DNA of 64,000 bases from Costus lasius. Lineage: Eukaryota > Streptophyta > Magnoliopsida > Zingiberales > Costaceae. The stretch covers positions 85,968,665-86,032,664 of the forward strand of contig CM050453.2 of NCBI GenBank assembly GCA_027563935.2, in the 5' to 3' direction. Of this stretch, positions 1 to 9,605 are shown piece by piece. Position numbers and translations under genes: made by a program. Below the pieces are notes generated by a model that did no database searches, was not told the origin of the DNA, and saw nothing but the letters and a program-made list of their open reading frames with translations. Position 1 is the stretch's first letter; each line of letters begins with the position of its first letter.

Positions 1-760
1 AATTGCAGGATTGTCTAGGTGCAATTGATGACACACATATTCGAGTAAAAGTGTCATCTAGTGATGCACCTAGATATAGAGGAAGAAAAGATTGGCCAAC
101 CACAAATGTTTTAGCAGCATGTTCCTTTGATATGAAATCTACTTATGTTTTACCTAGGTGGGAAGGGACGGCATCAGATTCACAGATTCTAAAAAAATGC
201 CATCAGTAGACCTGATAAGTTAAATATTATAGAAGGTAATTTTTGTTTAGAGCAATGTAAAAAAATTTAGTTGTTGCTCATAGCATTTAATTTTAAATAT
301 TATTATTGTAGGCAAATGCTATTTAGGTGATGCTGGATTTGGAATAAAAAATTGGCTTATGACACCGTATAGAGGAGTACGGTATCATTTGAAAGAGTAC
401 TCAAAACATCATCCTCAAAATGGAAGAGAACTTTATAATCATCGACATGCACCTGCTCGTAATGTAATTGAATGAGCTTTTGGAGTGCTAAAGAAGAGAT
501 TTCCAATCATAGCAAGTGGAACAGAACCCCATTTCCATATTATAACACATATTCAAATTATTTTAGCTTGTTGAGTCTTACACAAATATTTAATGGAGGT
601 TGATCTAGATGCTCAAATAATTGCTGCCGTCGATGAGGAATTATCAAACACCATAAACAATGATGTCTCTAGTACAGAGAGACAAGAAGAAGATTCTAGG
701 AATGGAGTTCTCTTAAGAGATGCTATAACTAATGCAATGTGGAGTGATTATGTCTTGTAA
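1..760 (+). pseudogene. PIF/Harbinger transposase (HARBI1-like), broken
   Basis: The frame open at the left edge encodes a DDE_Tnp_4-type nuclease core. GAIDDTHI carries the first catalytic Asp, followed by YRGRK and NVLAACSFDM. After a probable intron (GT near 235 to AG near 312) the second exon has YLGDAGF with the second Asp, then RNVIE with the catalytic Glu just before AFGVLKKRF. The N-terminus lies outside the window. Lesions are an apparent extra base in a 7-A run near 191-197, an in-frame TGA at 473-475 directly after the catalytic Glu codon, and a second TGA at 572-574. The last stop is TAA at 758-760. The active protein would be a nuclear DNA transposase working with a Myb-like partner, and such a frame follows on the same strand. 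This copy cannot make a full protein. Family assignment is firm; the intron is inferred. Confidence 0.85.
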
Positions 761-916
761 AACATTGTTGTTGAGTGTTTTTTACATTATCATGTAATGC
801 AATATGTTAGACTTACCCTTATGTATTTCTTGTAAAACAATGTGGAATGTTGTTGTGCTAATATAATATATGCATTTTGTTATTGTGCTAATTTATTTTA
901 TGTATTTCAATATAAG

Positions 917-1878
917 ATGAGTAAACGGGACAATTTTAAATGGACTGAAGACAAAGACAATGTCTTCGTAGATGCGATCCTAGAACAACAGGCAAAGGGC
1001 TTTAGGGTTGAAGGAACTTTTACCTCAGTAGCATACAAAAATATGCTAACCATATGTTTGGAGAAATTTGGGGTTCCGTTGACTAAAGATCTCCTAAAAA
1101 ATTGGATCAAAACATTGAAAAGTCATTTCAATACCTGTCACGAGTTGTTCAAAAATAAAAGTGGAATTGCATGGAGCTATACCTCCAAAATGTTTGAAGC
1201 GGACAACAATGTGTGGGATGAACTCATTGTGGTGTGTTCAAATTTATGATTTTGGGAATCTCATTTGGGGTATTATTTTGTATGTACTTATGTGAATTTT
1301 TTATATTTGCAGGCAAATCCTCAAATGAGAAAGTAGAGAACTACTCTAGTATATAACTACGACAAACTAGAAGAATTGTTTTCAAAAGATCGAGCTACTG
1401 GTAATATGGTTGGTACTTGTAGGGATCATGTTAACACATGGATGAAAGACAGTGAACAAGCCAATGACCTTACAAATGATGAAGCAATGGAGTATATGCC
1501 TACCGCTCAGCATCCGTCAAGTGAAGATGTTGAATTGACAAGCCCATCTGATGGGCCATCGTTTAAATCACCTAGCGAGACTTCAACATCTTCGAAGTCG
1601 AATAAGAGAAAACTTGAAGCTCTTACATTGCAAGAGACAAATATGAAATTAGATGAACTAATTGAGTGCATGAAAGAGAGTAATGAAGTACAGAAGCAAT
1701 CTGCACCAAAATACACAAAAAAAAAGAAATATATGAAGAGCTGTACAAAATTGGAGTTCCACCTGATTGTATACTCCGTGCTTATCTCAAAATTGGAAGT
1801 AGTCGAGACAGAACAGAGCTATTCTTCTTAGTTCCTGAGAATGTTCGGCTTGCTCTCGTGAAAGAGATGATGGGTTGA
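917..1878 (+). pseudogene. Harbinger-associated Myb/SANT-like DNA-binding protein, broken
   Basis: The first exon (ATG at 917) encodes a Myb/SANT-like domain of the Myb_DNA-bind_3 type: FKWTEDKDNVFVDAILEQ, then LKNWIKTLKSHF and the tail MFEADNNVWDELI. A probable intron lies near 1231-1312. The next exon resumes with NYDKLEELFSKDRATG, after a TAG at 1334-1336 where the family normally has Trp. It continues through an acidic and serine-rich linker and a short helix (LDELIECMKES). A poly-A run near 1714-1728 shifts the frame. The family C-terminus is then readable in another frame and ends at a TGA at 1876-1878. In PIF/Harbinger elements this second protein helps bring the transposase to the nucleus and to element ends. 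Both frames lie on the same strand about 160 bp apart, as expected for one element. Confidence 0.75.
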
Positions 1879-1920
1879 CTCCTGGAGTGTTCGAGGCTTG
1901 TTACTCTCTTTAGATTATAT

Positions 1921-2342
1921 CATGTTGATGGTTTTATGTTTTGATGATATTTTGTATGGTTCCACTCACACTTGAAGCCATTGATGTTGGATGGTGTTGA
2001 ATTAGGAGCTATGTTGTATCTGAAACAATTGTTGGAATTTTGTTACTTGTTGGATGTTATTATTTGGTGTTAGATAATAGTACTTGTTGTTGAAACCATT
2101 GTTGGCATTTTGTATGTTGTTGGATATTGTTATTTCATTGTGGATATTATTACTTGTTGGCTTATCTTTCTCCTTTTACCATGTTGATGGCTGTATGTTT
2201 TGATGATATTTTGTATGGTTCCACTCAAACTTGAAACCATTGATGTTGGATGGTGTTGAATTAGGAGCTTTGTTGTATCTGAAACAATTGTTGGAATTTT
2301 GTTACTTGTTGGATGTTGGATGGTGTTGAATTAGGAGCTATG
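1921..2342 (+). repeat. Imperfect direct repeats, about 135 bp, period about 258 bp
   Basis: The block at 1921-2060 (starting CATGTTGATGG, containing TTGGATGGTGTTGAATTAGG) recurs at 2180-2312. A third partial copy of its core lies at about 2305-2342. Copies differ by a handful of bases. The stretch is T/G-rich on this strand and has no convincing ORF. It sits just downstream of the Myb-like frame and may be the subterminal region of the same PIF/Harbinger element; I did not find a terminal inverted repeat. Confidence 0.7.
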
Positions 2343-2581
2343 TGGCTATTCAATTTACAACTCAGCATAAATTGATGCGATGTATACATTTCTAGATATA
2401 CATTGGCGTCATTCTTGCTTGTGGCCTTAATTGATCAGACATGCAGAAGCATTTTAAATTACTGCACTTGCTTCTTAAATATAACTTTTCTATATCGATC
2501 CTTGTGAGCAACTCCTATTAGTTCTCATCCTAGTACTCACGGTACATATGATCATATTGTCTTTTTATAATCATTGATGAT

Positions 2582-2836
2582 ATGATGTTGGTACCAAGCA
2601 GGACATTGGTGGTAGCCTCAGTTGTTCTAATGGCTGGTGGATCTGTTGCATACATCCAATCATGTTGCTGTAGAAGATCTCCTAAGTCAGAATTTTCTTC
2701 AAATTCCACTACATCTAGAGCGAATGGAGAAAGCCAAGAAGATGTAGGTAATCAGCTAGTTCGTTTGGCAAAGCCAAGCAGAGATGGATTGAAATCCTTG
2801 AGTGGGACACTATTTCACACTTGGCAAAACGAATAG
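2582..2836 (+). pseudogene. Fragment resembling the N-terminus of a peroxisomal ABCD (PXA1/CTS-type) transporter
   Basis: An 84-codon frame encodes PSRTLVVASVVLMAGGSVAYIQS, a membrane-segment-like stretch of about 20 residues. A Cys/Arg patch, a Ser/Asn-rich linker and the motif RDGLKSLSG follow. This order (basic residues, hydrophobic helix with AGG near its end, hydrophilic linker, GLKSL) resembles the start of plant full-size ABCD transporters, which import acyl-CoAs into peroxisomes. No transporter exons follow before the stop at 2834-2836, and no ABC cassette occurs nearby. If the match is right, this is a captured or relic exon rather than a working gene. I rely on remembered family features, so the assignment is tentative. 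It could also be a small lineage-specific ORF. Confidence 0.4.
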
Positions 2837-3493
2837 TTTACTAGTCATCTTGTAATAAACTTACAAATTGTTGGTGGGATCGTTGAGCCTGACAAACAAC
2901 TTACAATTGAATTGATGCATGATTATTGTGTTACGTCCTAATATAATAGTCTTTCTCTATATTCTAATTTTGAGTTCGTGCTACCGTATAGTGAATAAAA
3001 GTGATAGTGGTGCCTCAACTATTCATAATTGAACACTCTTTATATCAATTGTTTTTATAAATTGTACACGAGTAAAATTTTTTTGAGAATCCGGTTAACT
3101 TTATTCAAGTGAAAGTAAAATTCTTTGGATAAATAATAATAATAAAATGTAGAAAAGATTATAGGCATTTTCTTGATTTGGAATAATAGGTATAGCAAAT
3201 GTATATCCAAATTAATTTATTTTTTAAAAAAATTATTGAAGTTATGTATGAAATTTATTTTTATTAGGTTTGCATTATACTCAAGTCTCACTTTTATAAT
3301 TTGATATAAAATAATTTTTAAAAATAATATAATAGATAATTTTTTTTCTTCTTTTCCTTCCTCTCAAGGAAACAAAGGAAACAGAATGATGGACTTTTTT
3401 CTTTCCTTGCAGTTTTCTTTTCCTTGCAGTTTTTCTTTCCTTGAAGTTTTCCTTCCCTCCAAGGAAACAGAGGGTTAGTGATGATATATTTGA

Positions 3494-3555
<62 letters not shown>

Positions 3556-3852
3556 ATCTTCAAAGATTATTTGAGGATAACAAATTTCCTTTTAGATCAT
3601 TGAAAAATGGTGGTGGAATTGGTTTTTGTAACTCTTCATTTTTTTTTCTCATTTTTGTATTTATAAGTTTATATTTCTTTTAACAAATAGTTTAATTATT
3701 GTATACTGTTTTTAATCATCCAACACAACACTCTGTACCTAAGCTCTCTTTCTTTTAAAGGAAAGCATATAAGAAAAGAAAGAAAATTTTGCGTGAAATG
3801 AAAAATAGATGGATGAAAGAGTATAAAAAATTTACATCTATGTATTTCTTTA
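2837..3852. other. AT-rich spacer without a recognisable gene
   Basis: I see no supported coding sequence. The stretch holds homopolymer runs, a purine/pyrimidine-rich patch of loose TTTCCTTGCAGTTTTC copies near 3350-3450, and the AT microsatellite listed separately. Confidence 0.6.
3496..3551. repeat. (AT)n microsatellite
   Basis: About 28 uninterrupted AT dinucleotides. A frame of alternating Ile and Tyr codons across it is an artefact. Confidence 0.95.
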
Positions 3853-4826
3853 GGCTTTGTTTCTCATGGAGGATGGTGAGCTCGATGGAAAGGAGATAGG
3901 AGTGGAGGGAAATTAGGGCACATGCGTAACACAATGAAAACAAAAACTCTGTTGTTGCGCGCAGAGCTCGTTGCCAAGCTTGCCGCTGCCTCTCCACACC
4001 GGATGGGGGAGAGATCACCGGGAGCAGTGAGTTGGTGGATGGGCGGGAGAGGACATCATCAGCATGCGTTGCAGTGACCGTCAGATCCTAGTGGGAGCAG
4101 CAGACATTGTCAACGTTGGTCTCGACAGAGGGCAGCAGGCACCGGGGGGTGGGAGGAGGGAGGTGAAGGTGGACAGCGGGTGGGGGGCGACGAGAGCAGT
4201 GGGAGCAGAGCGGCGAGTACATCTACTGGACCAGGCATAGGTGGGCGACGTAGTGACCTAGGCGACATAGGCGCAGGTGCCAGTGACATGGGGGAGGGAA
4301 GCACGAGGGAAGGAGGAGGGCGGCACTAGTGATGAGGGAGAGGGAAGCACTATGTGCAGGCAGACATCCGCTTGCTCCGACGCAGACGTTGATGCTTCTC
4401 TAGCCGCTTGAGACATTTGCCTGCTCCGCGAGAGGTGGAGGCAGTGAGTTCATCGGCACTGGGACGAGGGCGGCATGGGTGACGAGGGAGAGGGAAGGAT
4501 GAGGGGCCGGTAATGGGGAAAGGGAAGGACGAGGGGCAGGCGCAAACGCATGAGGGCGAAAACGCATGAATTTTTCATTTCTGCCTAATTTGGACAGAAG
4601 CCAAAACTGAGGGAAAATAACCACGATAATTTTCTCCTCCGATTCTTTCCATTGAATTCCATCCGTTGAAAGAACGAGGAAAAATATTGTTTTCCCTTTT
4701 TTTTAGAGGACTTAGGACAAAAAACTAAGAGGAAAGAATGGAAAACACATCGAGTAGCAAAAATAGCCTAGATTCAATGTATTTTTTATTTTTTTCTCTT
4801 AGTTTTCCGTCCAAGGAAATACAGCC
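3853..4826. mobile_element. Non-autonomous PIF/Harbinger-like element, TSD TTA
   Basis: The left end reads GGCTTTGTTTCTCATGGA. The reverse complement of the right end reads GGCTGTATTTCCTTGGAC. The two form an imperfect terminal inverted repeat. TTA directly precedes (3850-3852) and directly follows (4827-4829), matching the 3-bp TSD of PIF/Harbinger and Tourist elements. The 974-bp interior is GC-rich (roughly 4000-4560), unlike the AT-rich flanks, and encodes no transposase. It sits at the truncated 3' side of the receptor-kinase pseudogene. The inverted repeat is degenerate, so this is an old copy or a chance fit. Confidence 0.55.
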
Positions 4827-4875
4827 TTAAAGAGAAAAAAAACATAAAAGAGTGGAATTTAATTAATACATGTAC

Positions 4876-5353
4876 CCCAGCTTTATTTTTTTCTAGCCAT
4901 GCCACTGCTCCGGGTTCGTCTGAACTCTGTAGCTCGGAGGCAGTGAGGCGTAGGTAAAGAGTGCCTGCATCTGGTTTACTGTATTGCTCCTGAAGATTCA
5001 GCAAATCTCTATACCAAAGAAAGCATCTAGTAGAGTTGTAGGAGTAGGCGTTACATGAGCAGTTGTTGAGGCAAGCCAATTCGCATTCTTCCCGACTCCT
5101 AACGATGGCCAGAGCCTGCGGTTTATCAGGAAGCCTCATGTTGGACATCTTAAAGAATCCATCCTTTTCAGAATTGGCTAACCTATTTTGACCACATTGT
5201 AGCGGAGTACTCCTCATGCACCCTGCTCTTCTATCACCAAATTGCCAATCAATTGGAGACTTCACCGTGAAACCATCAACGCAGTTGCAAATGGGCATGG
5301 TGAATTCATTGCAAGTACCGAAAGGCCCACAGAGAGCGAACACAGAGCACGTG
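4876..5353 (-). pseudogene. S-domain receptor-like kinase pseudogene, 3' piece (EGF and PAN region)
   Basis: Minus-strand frame colinear with residues about 304-445 of the better copy at 42878-45391. It begins with ALCGPFGTCN of the EGF-like segment, continues with CNCVDGFTVKSP and GCMRSTPLQC, and includes the PAN/apple-type segment SREECELACLNNCSCNAYSY and LYLRLTASELQ. The transmembrane helix and the whole kinase domain are missing. After the PAN region the frame runs into AT-rich DNA and the PIF-like element. Its 5' continuation lies at 13547-14187, on the other side of HGQ-1. Residues 5349-5353 (ACGTG) are the target-site duplication. An intact protein of this family would be a plasma-membrane receptor with lectin-like ectodomain. 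Confidence 0.9.
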
Positions 5354-5998
5354 TGATGTAGCGACTAATAGGTGAGGGGGTCCTTAAGTCATACTCTAGG
5401 GTTTTACACAATGCGCGATAAAACGTGAGAGGGTCGTGAGGCGAGGGAAGAAAAAATGCGTCGGAAAAGGTGCAGGGAAACCGATAGAAAACACGACGAA
5501 AACAGCAACGATTTTGATCAACGCAACACAAATGCAAATGAAAGGAACGACACCCAACTATTTAACGCAACATGCTAACCTCACAGCATTTTTAAGCATT
5601 CCTCGCAACTCTCTTAGCGCGTTTTAAGCTCAGCCATGCGGGGAACAGCGAGTGTGCAGGGGTTCAACTCGCCCGCCTTGAGGGCTGAAACAAACCAAAG
5701 AAACAAGAGAACCGACCACGCTCCGACGTGCGGACTGGCGTGGGTGAAGATGAAGGGGAAAACCAATTTGTTATCAAAGCGAGAAGGAGAAAACAGGCGA
5801 ACCTGACCCACCGAAAAAGTGGGATTTACTTCAAAACGGAAGAGGAAACAACTTGGAATCGAAGAGACGTCTTTGACCCGAACAACGATGAAGGCGAGGC
5901 TCCGGCTCGCCTTCACACAATGCTGGCGACTTCTAAGCTCACCAGGAGAACTCTCTACACCAAAGAGAACTGAAGAGGGATGCTGGCCAACCCCTCTC

Positions 5999-6005
5999 TT
6001 TTATA
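5999..6005 (-). promoter_or_regulatory. Candidate TATA box in HGQ-1 3' LTR
   Basis: TATAAAA on the minus strand, about 1.07 kb into the LTR in element orientation and about 170 bp after the LTR-encoded frame stops. The other LTR has the same sequence at 12492-12498. The position fits a U3/R boundary shortly downstream. Confidence 0.55.
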
Positions 6006-6169
6006 AGACAAGGAGGGGAACAAGACCAGGGGACAGCATCGTAACAAACTAACTACCATAAAGTGGTCAAGCTGCCACATAAAACAAGAAAGCATATAAT
6101 CCTACCAACTACCAACTATTCCTGCGAGGGGGTGCAGATCCTTGGTCCTTCAGCCTTAGCGGAGATGGT

Positions 6170-9100
6170 TTAGACGCGCTCCGAGCACATCACGACAAGA
6201 CAACAAAACTTTGAAGTCGTGGGCTGGGTTACCACTATCGCGGCTCGTTCTTGGGCCATATTGCTAATGAGATTGAGTGGCCCATTTGGAGTTGGATCCT
6301 CAGAGGGCTGGCTTGGAGCGCCCTTGGGCTGCGCTACTCCGGTGTGTATGGAAAGGGGGCTAATGACTCCTAAGAAGCGATCCAGGGGCCTACTTTGGCA
6401 TTGGGATCGTCGGACTTCCATGTTGTTGGGCTCCTTTGGATCATCATTGGGTGGAGCAACATGGTAGGGAGGGCGATGCATGTCGAAGTGGGGTCGTCGG
6501 GGCTGCAACGAGTCATCAGTGGTGAACACGGCCTTGCCGTGATGGAGAGCATGGCCGTGTTCAGAGTCGCCGTGATCCACAGAATCGAGCACAGCCTGCT
6601 CGTGCTTGGAGTCACGCCCGTGCTTGGCGTTGTCGAAATCCATAGAGGCGGGCGCGGCTTGCCCGTGCTTGGAGTCACACCCGTGCTTGGCGTCGTCGAA
6701 ATCCACAGAGGCGGGCACGGCTTGCCCATGCTTGGAGTCACGCCCGAGCTTGGCGTCGTTGAAATCCACAGAGGCGGGCACGACCTGCCCGTGCTTGGAG
6801 TCATGCCCGTGCTTAGCGTCGTCGAAATCCACAGAGGCGGGCACGGCTTGCCCGTGCTTAGGAGCATGGCCGTGTTCGGCATTCGCGTCTTCGGGCGACC
6901 GTGTCACGTCCGTGATGGGGCACACGGCCTGGCCGTGTCGGGGTCTGGGGAACTCTGATTTGGGTGAAATTTCCAGGGAAAATTCCCAGGATCCTAGGGA
7001 GTCTCCCCAAGTATCTTTTGGAGGGGTTGGGCCACCCTCAAATGTGTTCATGGGCCTGTTTGCTCCTGCATCAGCTTCCACTGCGTATTTTGATGAGTTC
7101 TCCTCCGGAGAACTAGGGGGCAGCGGGTCATCGGGGTCGGATGCCATTTCCAATGGACCATGGAAAGGGAGGATGTCCGCCACGTTGAAGACGGGGTGAA
7201 TCCCCATGTCCTCGGGTAAGTCTAGCTCGTAGGCGTTGGAGCAAATCCTGCACACAACCACATAGGGCCCCATATAGCGCGGCTGAAGCTTAAAATGTGC
7301 TCTGCTCGATAGACGCTCGGGGTGGACACGCACCCTTACTAGCTCACCTACAAAAAAATGGCGTGGCCTATGATGCTCGTTGGCCTAGATTGCATTGTGA
7401 GTGTTGCCCAGAAAGATACGATGCCGAACCTCATCATGCAAACTAGCGATATGCTGGGCGAAGGAGAATGCATGCGAGGAGAGGTGGGACTCCGTGGGGA
7501 GGTCATGCAGGTCTATAGGTTTACGCGGCTGGTGGCCCGTGACAATCTGGAAGGGACTAAGACCTGTAGACCTATTAGAAGCACTATTGTACGCGAACTC
7601 GGCCATGGGTTGGATGGAATCCCAAGACCTCGGATGGTCGCCAATAAGACAACGGAGAAGTTTGCCCAAACTCCGGTTAACGACCTTAGTCTGCCCATCG
7701 GTTTGGGAATGATAGGCCGTTAAGAATTTTAGAGTGGTGCCCAAGAGAGCCCACAGTGAGCGCCAGAAGTGGCTCACAAAACGCGTGTCACGGTCGGACA
7801 CGATGGTGGAGGGAAGGCCATGGAGACGCACAATCTCTCAGACAAAGAGATGGACGACGTGAGAAGCGTCCGCTGTGCGCGAACAAGGGATAAAATGGGC
7901 CATCTTCAAAAATCGATCAACAACGACGTAGATCAAGTCGAAGCGGGAGGCGGTCCGAGGCAACCCAAGGACTTGGACAATTGGCATGTACCGCAATGGC
8001 GCACAATGCGCTCAACATCCTTATGGAGGGAGGGCCAAAAGAGGCGTTCCTCTGCCATTTCAAGGGTCTTGTTGCGGCCATGATGGCCAGCGATGCCACC
8101 CGCATGAAGCTCGAGCAAAAGATGATCTCGAAGCGAAGAACGAGGAATACACAAGCGATTCCCCAAGAAGAGGTAACCTTCACACAAGTGGTAGGGGGAG
8201 TCGGGGTCGGTGGACTCGGTCAAAGTGGCGTAGATGGCGCCAAAATCAGAGCAAGTGGCGTACTCGTCTTTGACATGGTCAAAAGTATTGACGCGAGTGC
8301 GCATTACGCATAAAAGGGTTCGGACGCGACTCAGGGCATCCGTGACGACGTTCTCCTTACCCGCCTTGTGGTTGATCACGAAAGAGTACTGTTGGAGGTA
8401 CTCGACCCACTTGGCATGGCGGGCGCCCAACTTCCTTTGGGCATTAAGGAAGGTAAGGGCATGATGGTTACTATATAAGACAAACTCGCGATGGAGGAGG
8501 TAATGCCTCCATTGCCGAAGGGACTAAACAATCACGCAGAATTCCTTATCATACGTAGAATAACGTTGGTGAACAGTATTCAATTTGTCGCTGAAGAAGG
8601 CCACGGGATGGCCCTCCTGACTAAGGGAACCACCGATGCCAGAACCGGAAGCATCGCACGCGACCTCGAAGACCTTCGAAAAGTCAGGGAGGCGCAAAAC
8701 AGGAGTGGTGGTCAGGGCGTCCTTAAGCACGTCAAAAGCTAGTTGCATGGTAGAGATCCAGTCGAACTCGTCCTTAGAAAGGCACTGGATTAAGGGGGTG
8801 GCAGGGGTACTGAACCCACGGATGAACCGGCGGTAAAATCCCGCGAGGCCCAAGAAACTGCGGACCTCAGTCACGGTGCGAGGTTCGGGCCAAAGCCGGA
8901 TGGCCTCAACCATCACAGGGTCAACGGACAGCCCTTGATCCGAGACGATATACCCAAGGAAGTACACGCTGTTGGTTAGGAAGGAGCACTTCTTCGTGTT
9001 AAGGAAGAGGCGCTCCTTATGCAGGAGGTAAAAAGTGGAGCGAAGATGCTCTAGGTGTTCATCCCGGGTCCGACTAAAGATCAGGATGTCGTCGAAGTAG

Positions 9101-9605
9101 ACGACCAAAAACTTGCCCATGTAGGGCCAGAGGACCTGACTCATCAAGCGCATAAACATGGACGGGGCATTGGATAACCCGAATGGCATGACAAGCCACT
9201 CGTAAAGACCGTCCTTGGTCTTAAACGCGGTTTTCCACTCATCACCCTCACGAATGCGGACCTGGTGGTACCCGCTTCGGAGGTCGAGCTTGGAAAACCA
9301 AGATGCGCCAGAAATCAAATCTAACATGTCGTCTAGCCGAGGAATGGGAAATCGGTACTTGACAGTGATCCTATTGATAGCACGGCTATCGACGCACATG
9401 CACCATGACCCATCCTTCTTGGGCGTGAGGAGTGCGGGAACAGCGCAAGGGCTGAGACTTTCGTGGATGTACCCCTTGGTGAGGAGATCATCCACTTGAC
9501 GCTGCAATTCAGCGTGTTCCGCGGGGTTAAGGCGATGGTGGGGCAAGTTAGGGAGGGGAGCTCCCGGGAGGAGGTCAATCGCATGCTGAATTTCCCTCTT
9601 GGGGG
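6170..9605 (-). pseudogene. HGQ-1 pol: reverse transcriptase, RNase H, integrase and LTR-encoded tail
   Basis: From about 9590 downwards: the linker to RT, then RT with [10 protein letters not shown] (catalytic Asp kept), [10 protein letters not shown] and VYFDDIL. RNase H ([14 protein letters not shown]) follows and is broken by a stop near 8524. The RNase H end and the integrase zinc finger (CGTCQLSK) lie at about 8430-7933. Just after CQLSK about 30 codons are missing relative to HGQ-2, including the first integrase catalytic Asp (the MDF region). The integrase core resumes with SDRDTRFVSHFW and TDGQTKVVNRSL (7831-7385), where Lys replaces the usual catalytic Glu. The C-terminal part starts near 7333, ends with FNVADILPFHG, and runs unbroken through the LTR boundary at 7073 for a further 301 codons to 6170. 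It is dead as an enzyme, but the LTR-encoded tail is open. Confidence 0.88.
6601..6852 (-). repeat. Four 63-bp tandem units inside the HGQ-1 3' LTR coding tail
   Basis: Units at 6601-6663, 6664-6726, 6727-6789 and 6790-6852, each 63 bp, so the frame is kept. Each encodes a 21-residue unit with one HGQ (or HGQ variant) and one HGR-type motif separated by PASVDFDDAK. Differences among units are mostly single bases. The matching array in the 5' LTR is at 13074-13325. Confidence 0.95.

Larger units (their letters stand above)
5354..7073 (-). repeat. HGQ-1 3' LTR (1720 bp)
   Basis: Matches 11847-13546 end to end. In element orientation it begins TGATGCAGGAGCAA and ends TAGTCGCTACATCA. The first 900 bp are an open frame continuous with integrase (ending at 6170), including four 63-bp tandem units. 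The rest contains a TATA box and non-coding leader. The internal sequence just before the LTR is GTGGAAGC, which is only a weak polypurine tract. Confidence 0.93.

Noticed and set aside
3318..3563. Minus-strand ORF of 81 codons over the AT microsatellite
   Set aside because: Simple-repeat translation (alternating Ile/Tyr) with lysine-rich flanks; no evidence of a gene.
6219..7199. Plus-strand ORFs across the HGQ-1 LTR repeats (about 190 codons each)
   Set aside because: They are antisense shadows of the 63-bp coding repeats; open frames in several phases come from the repeat composition.
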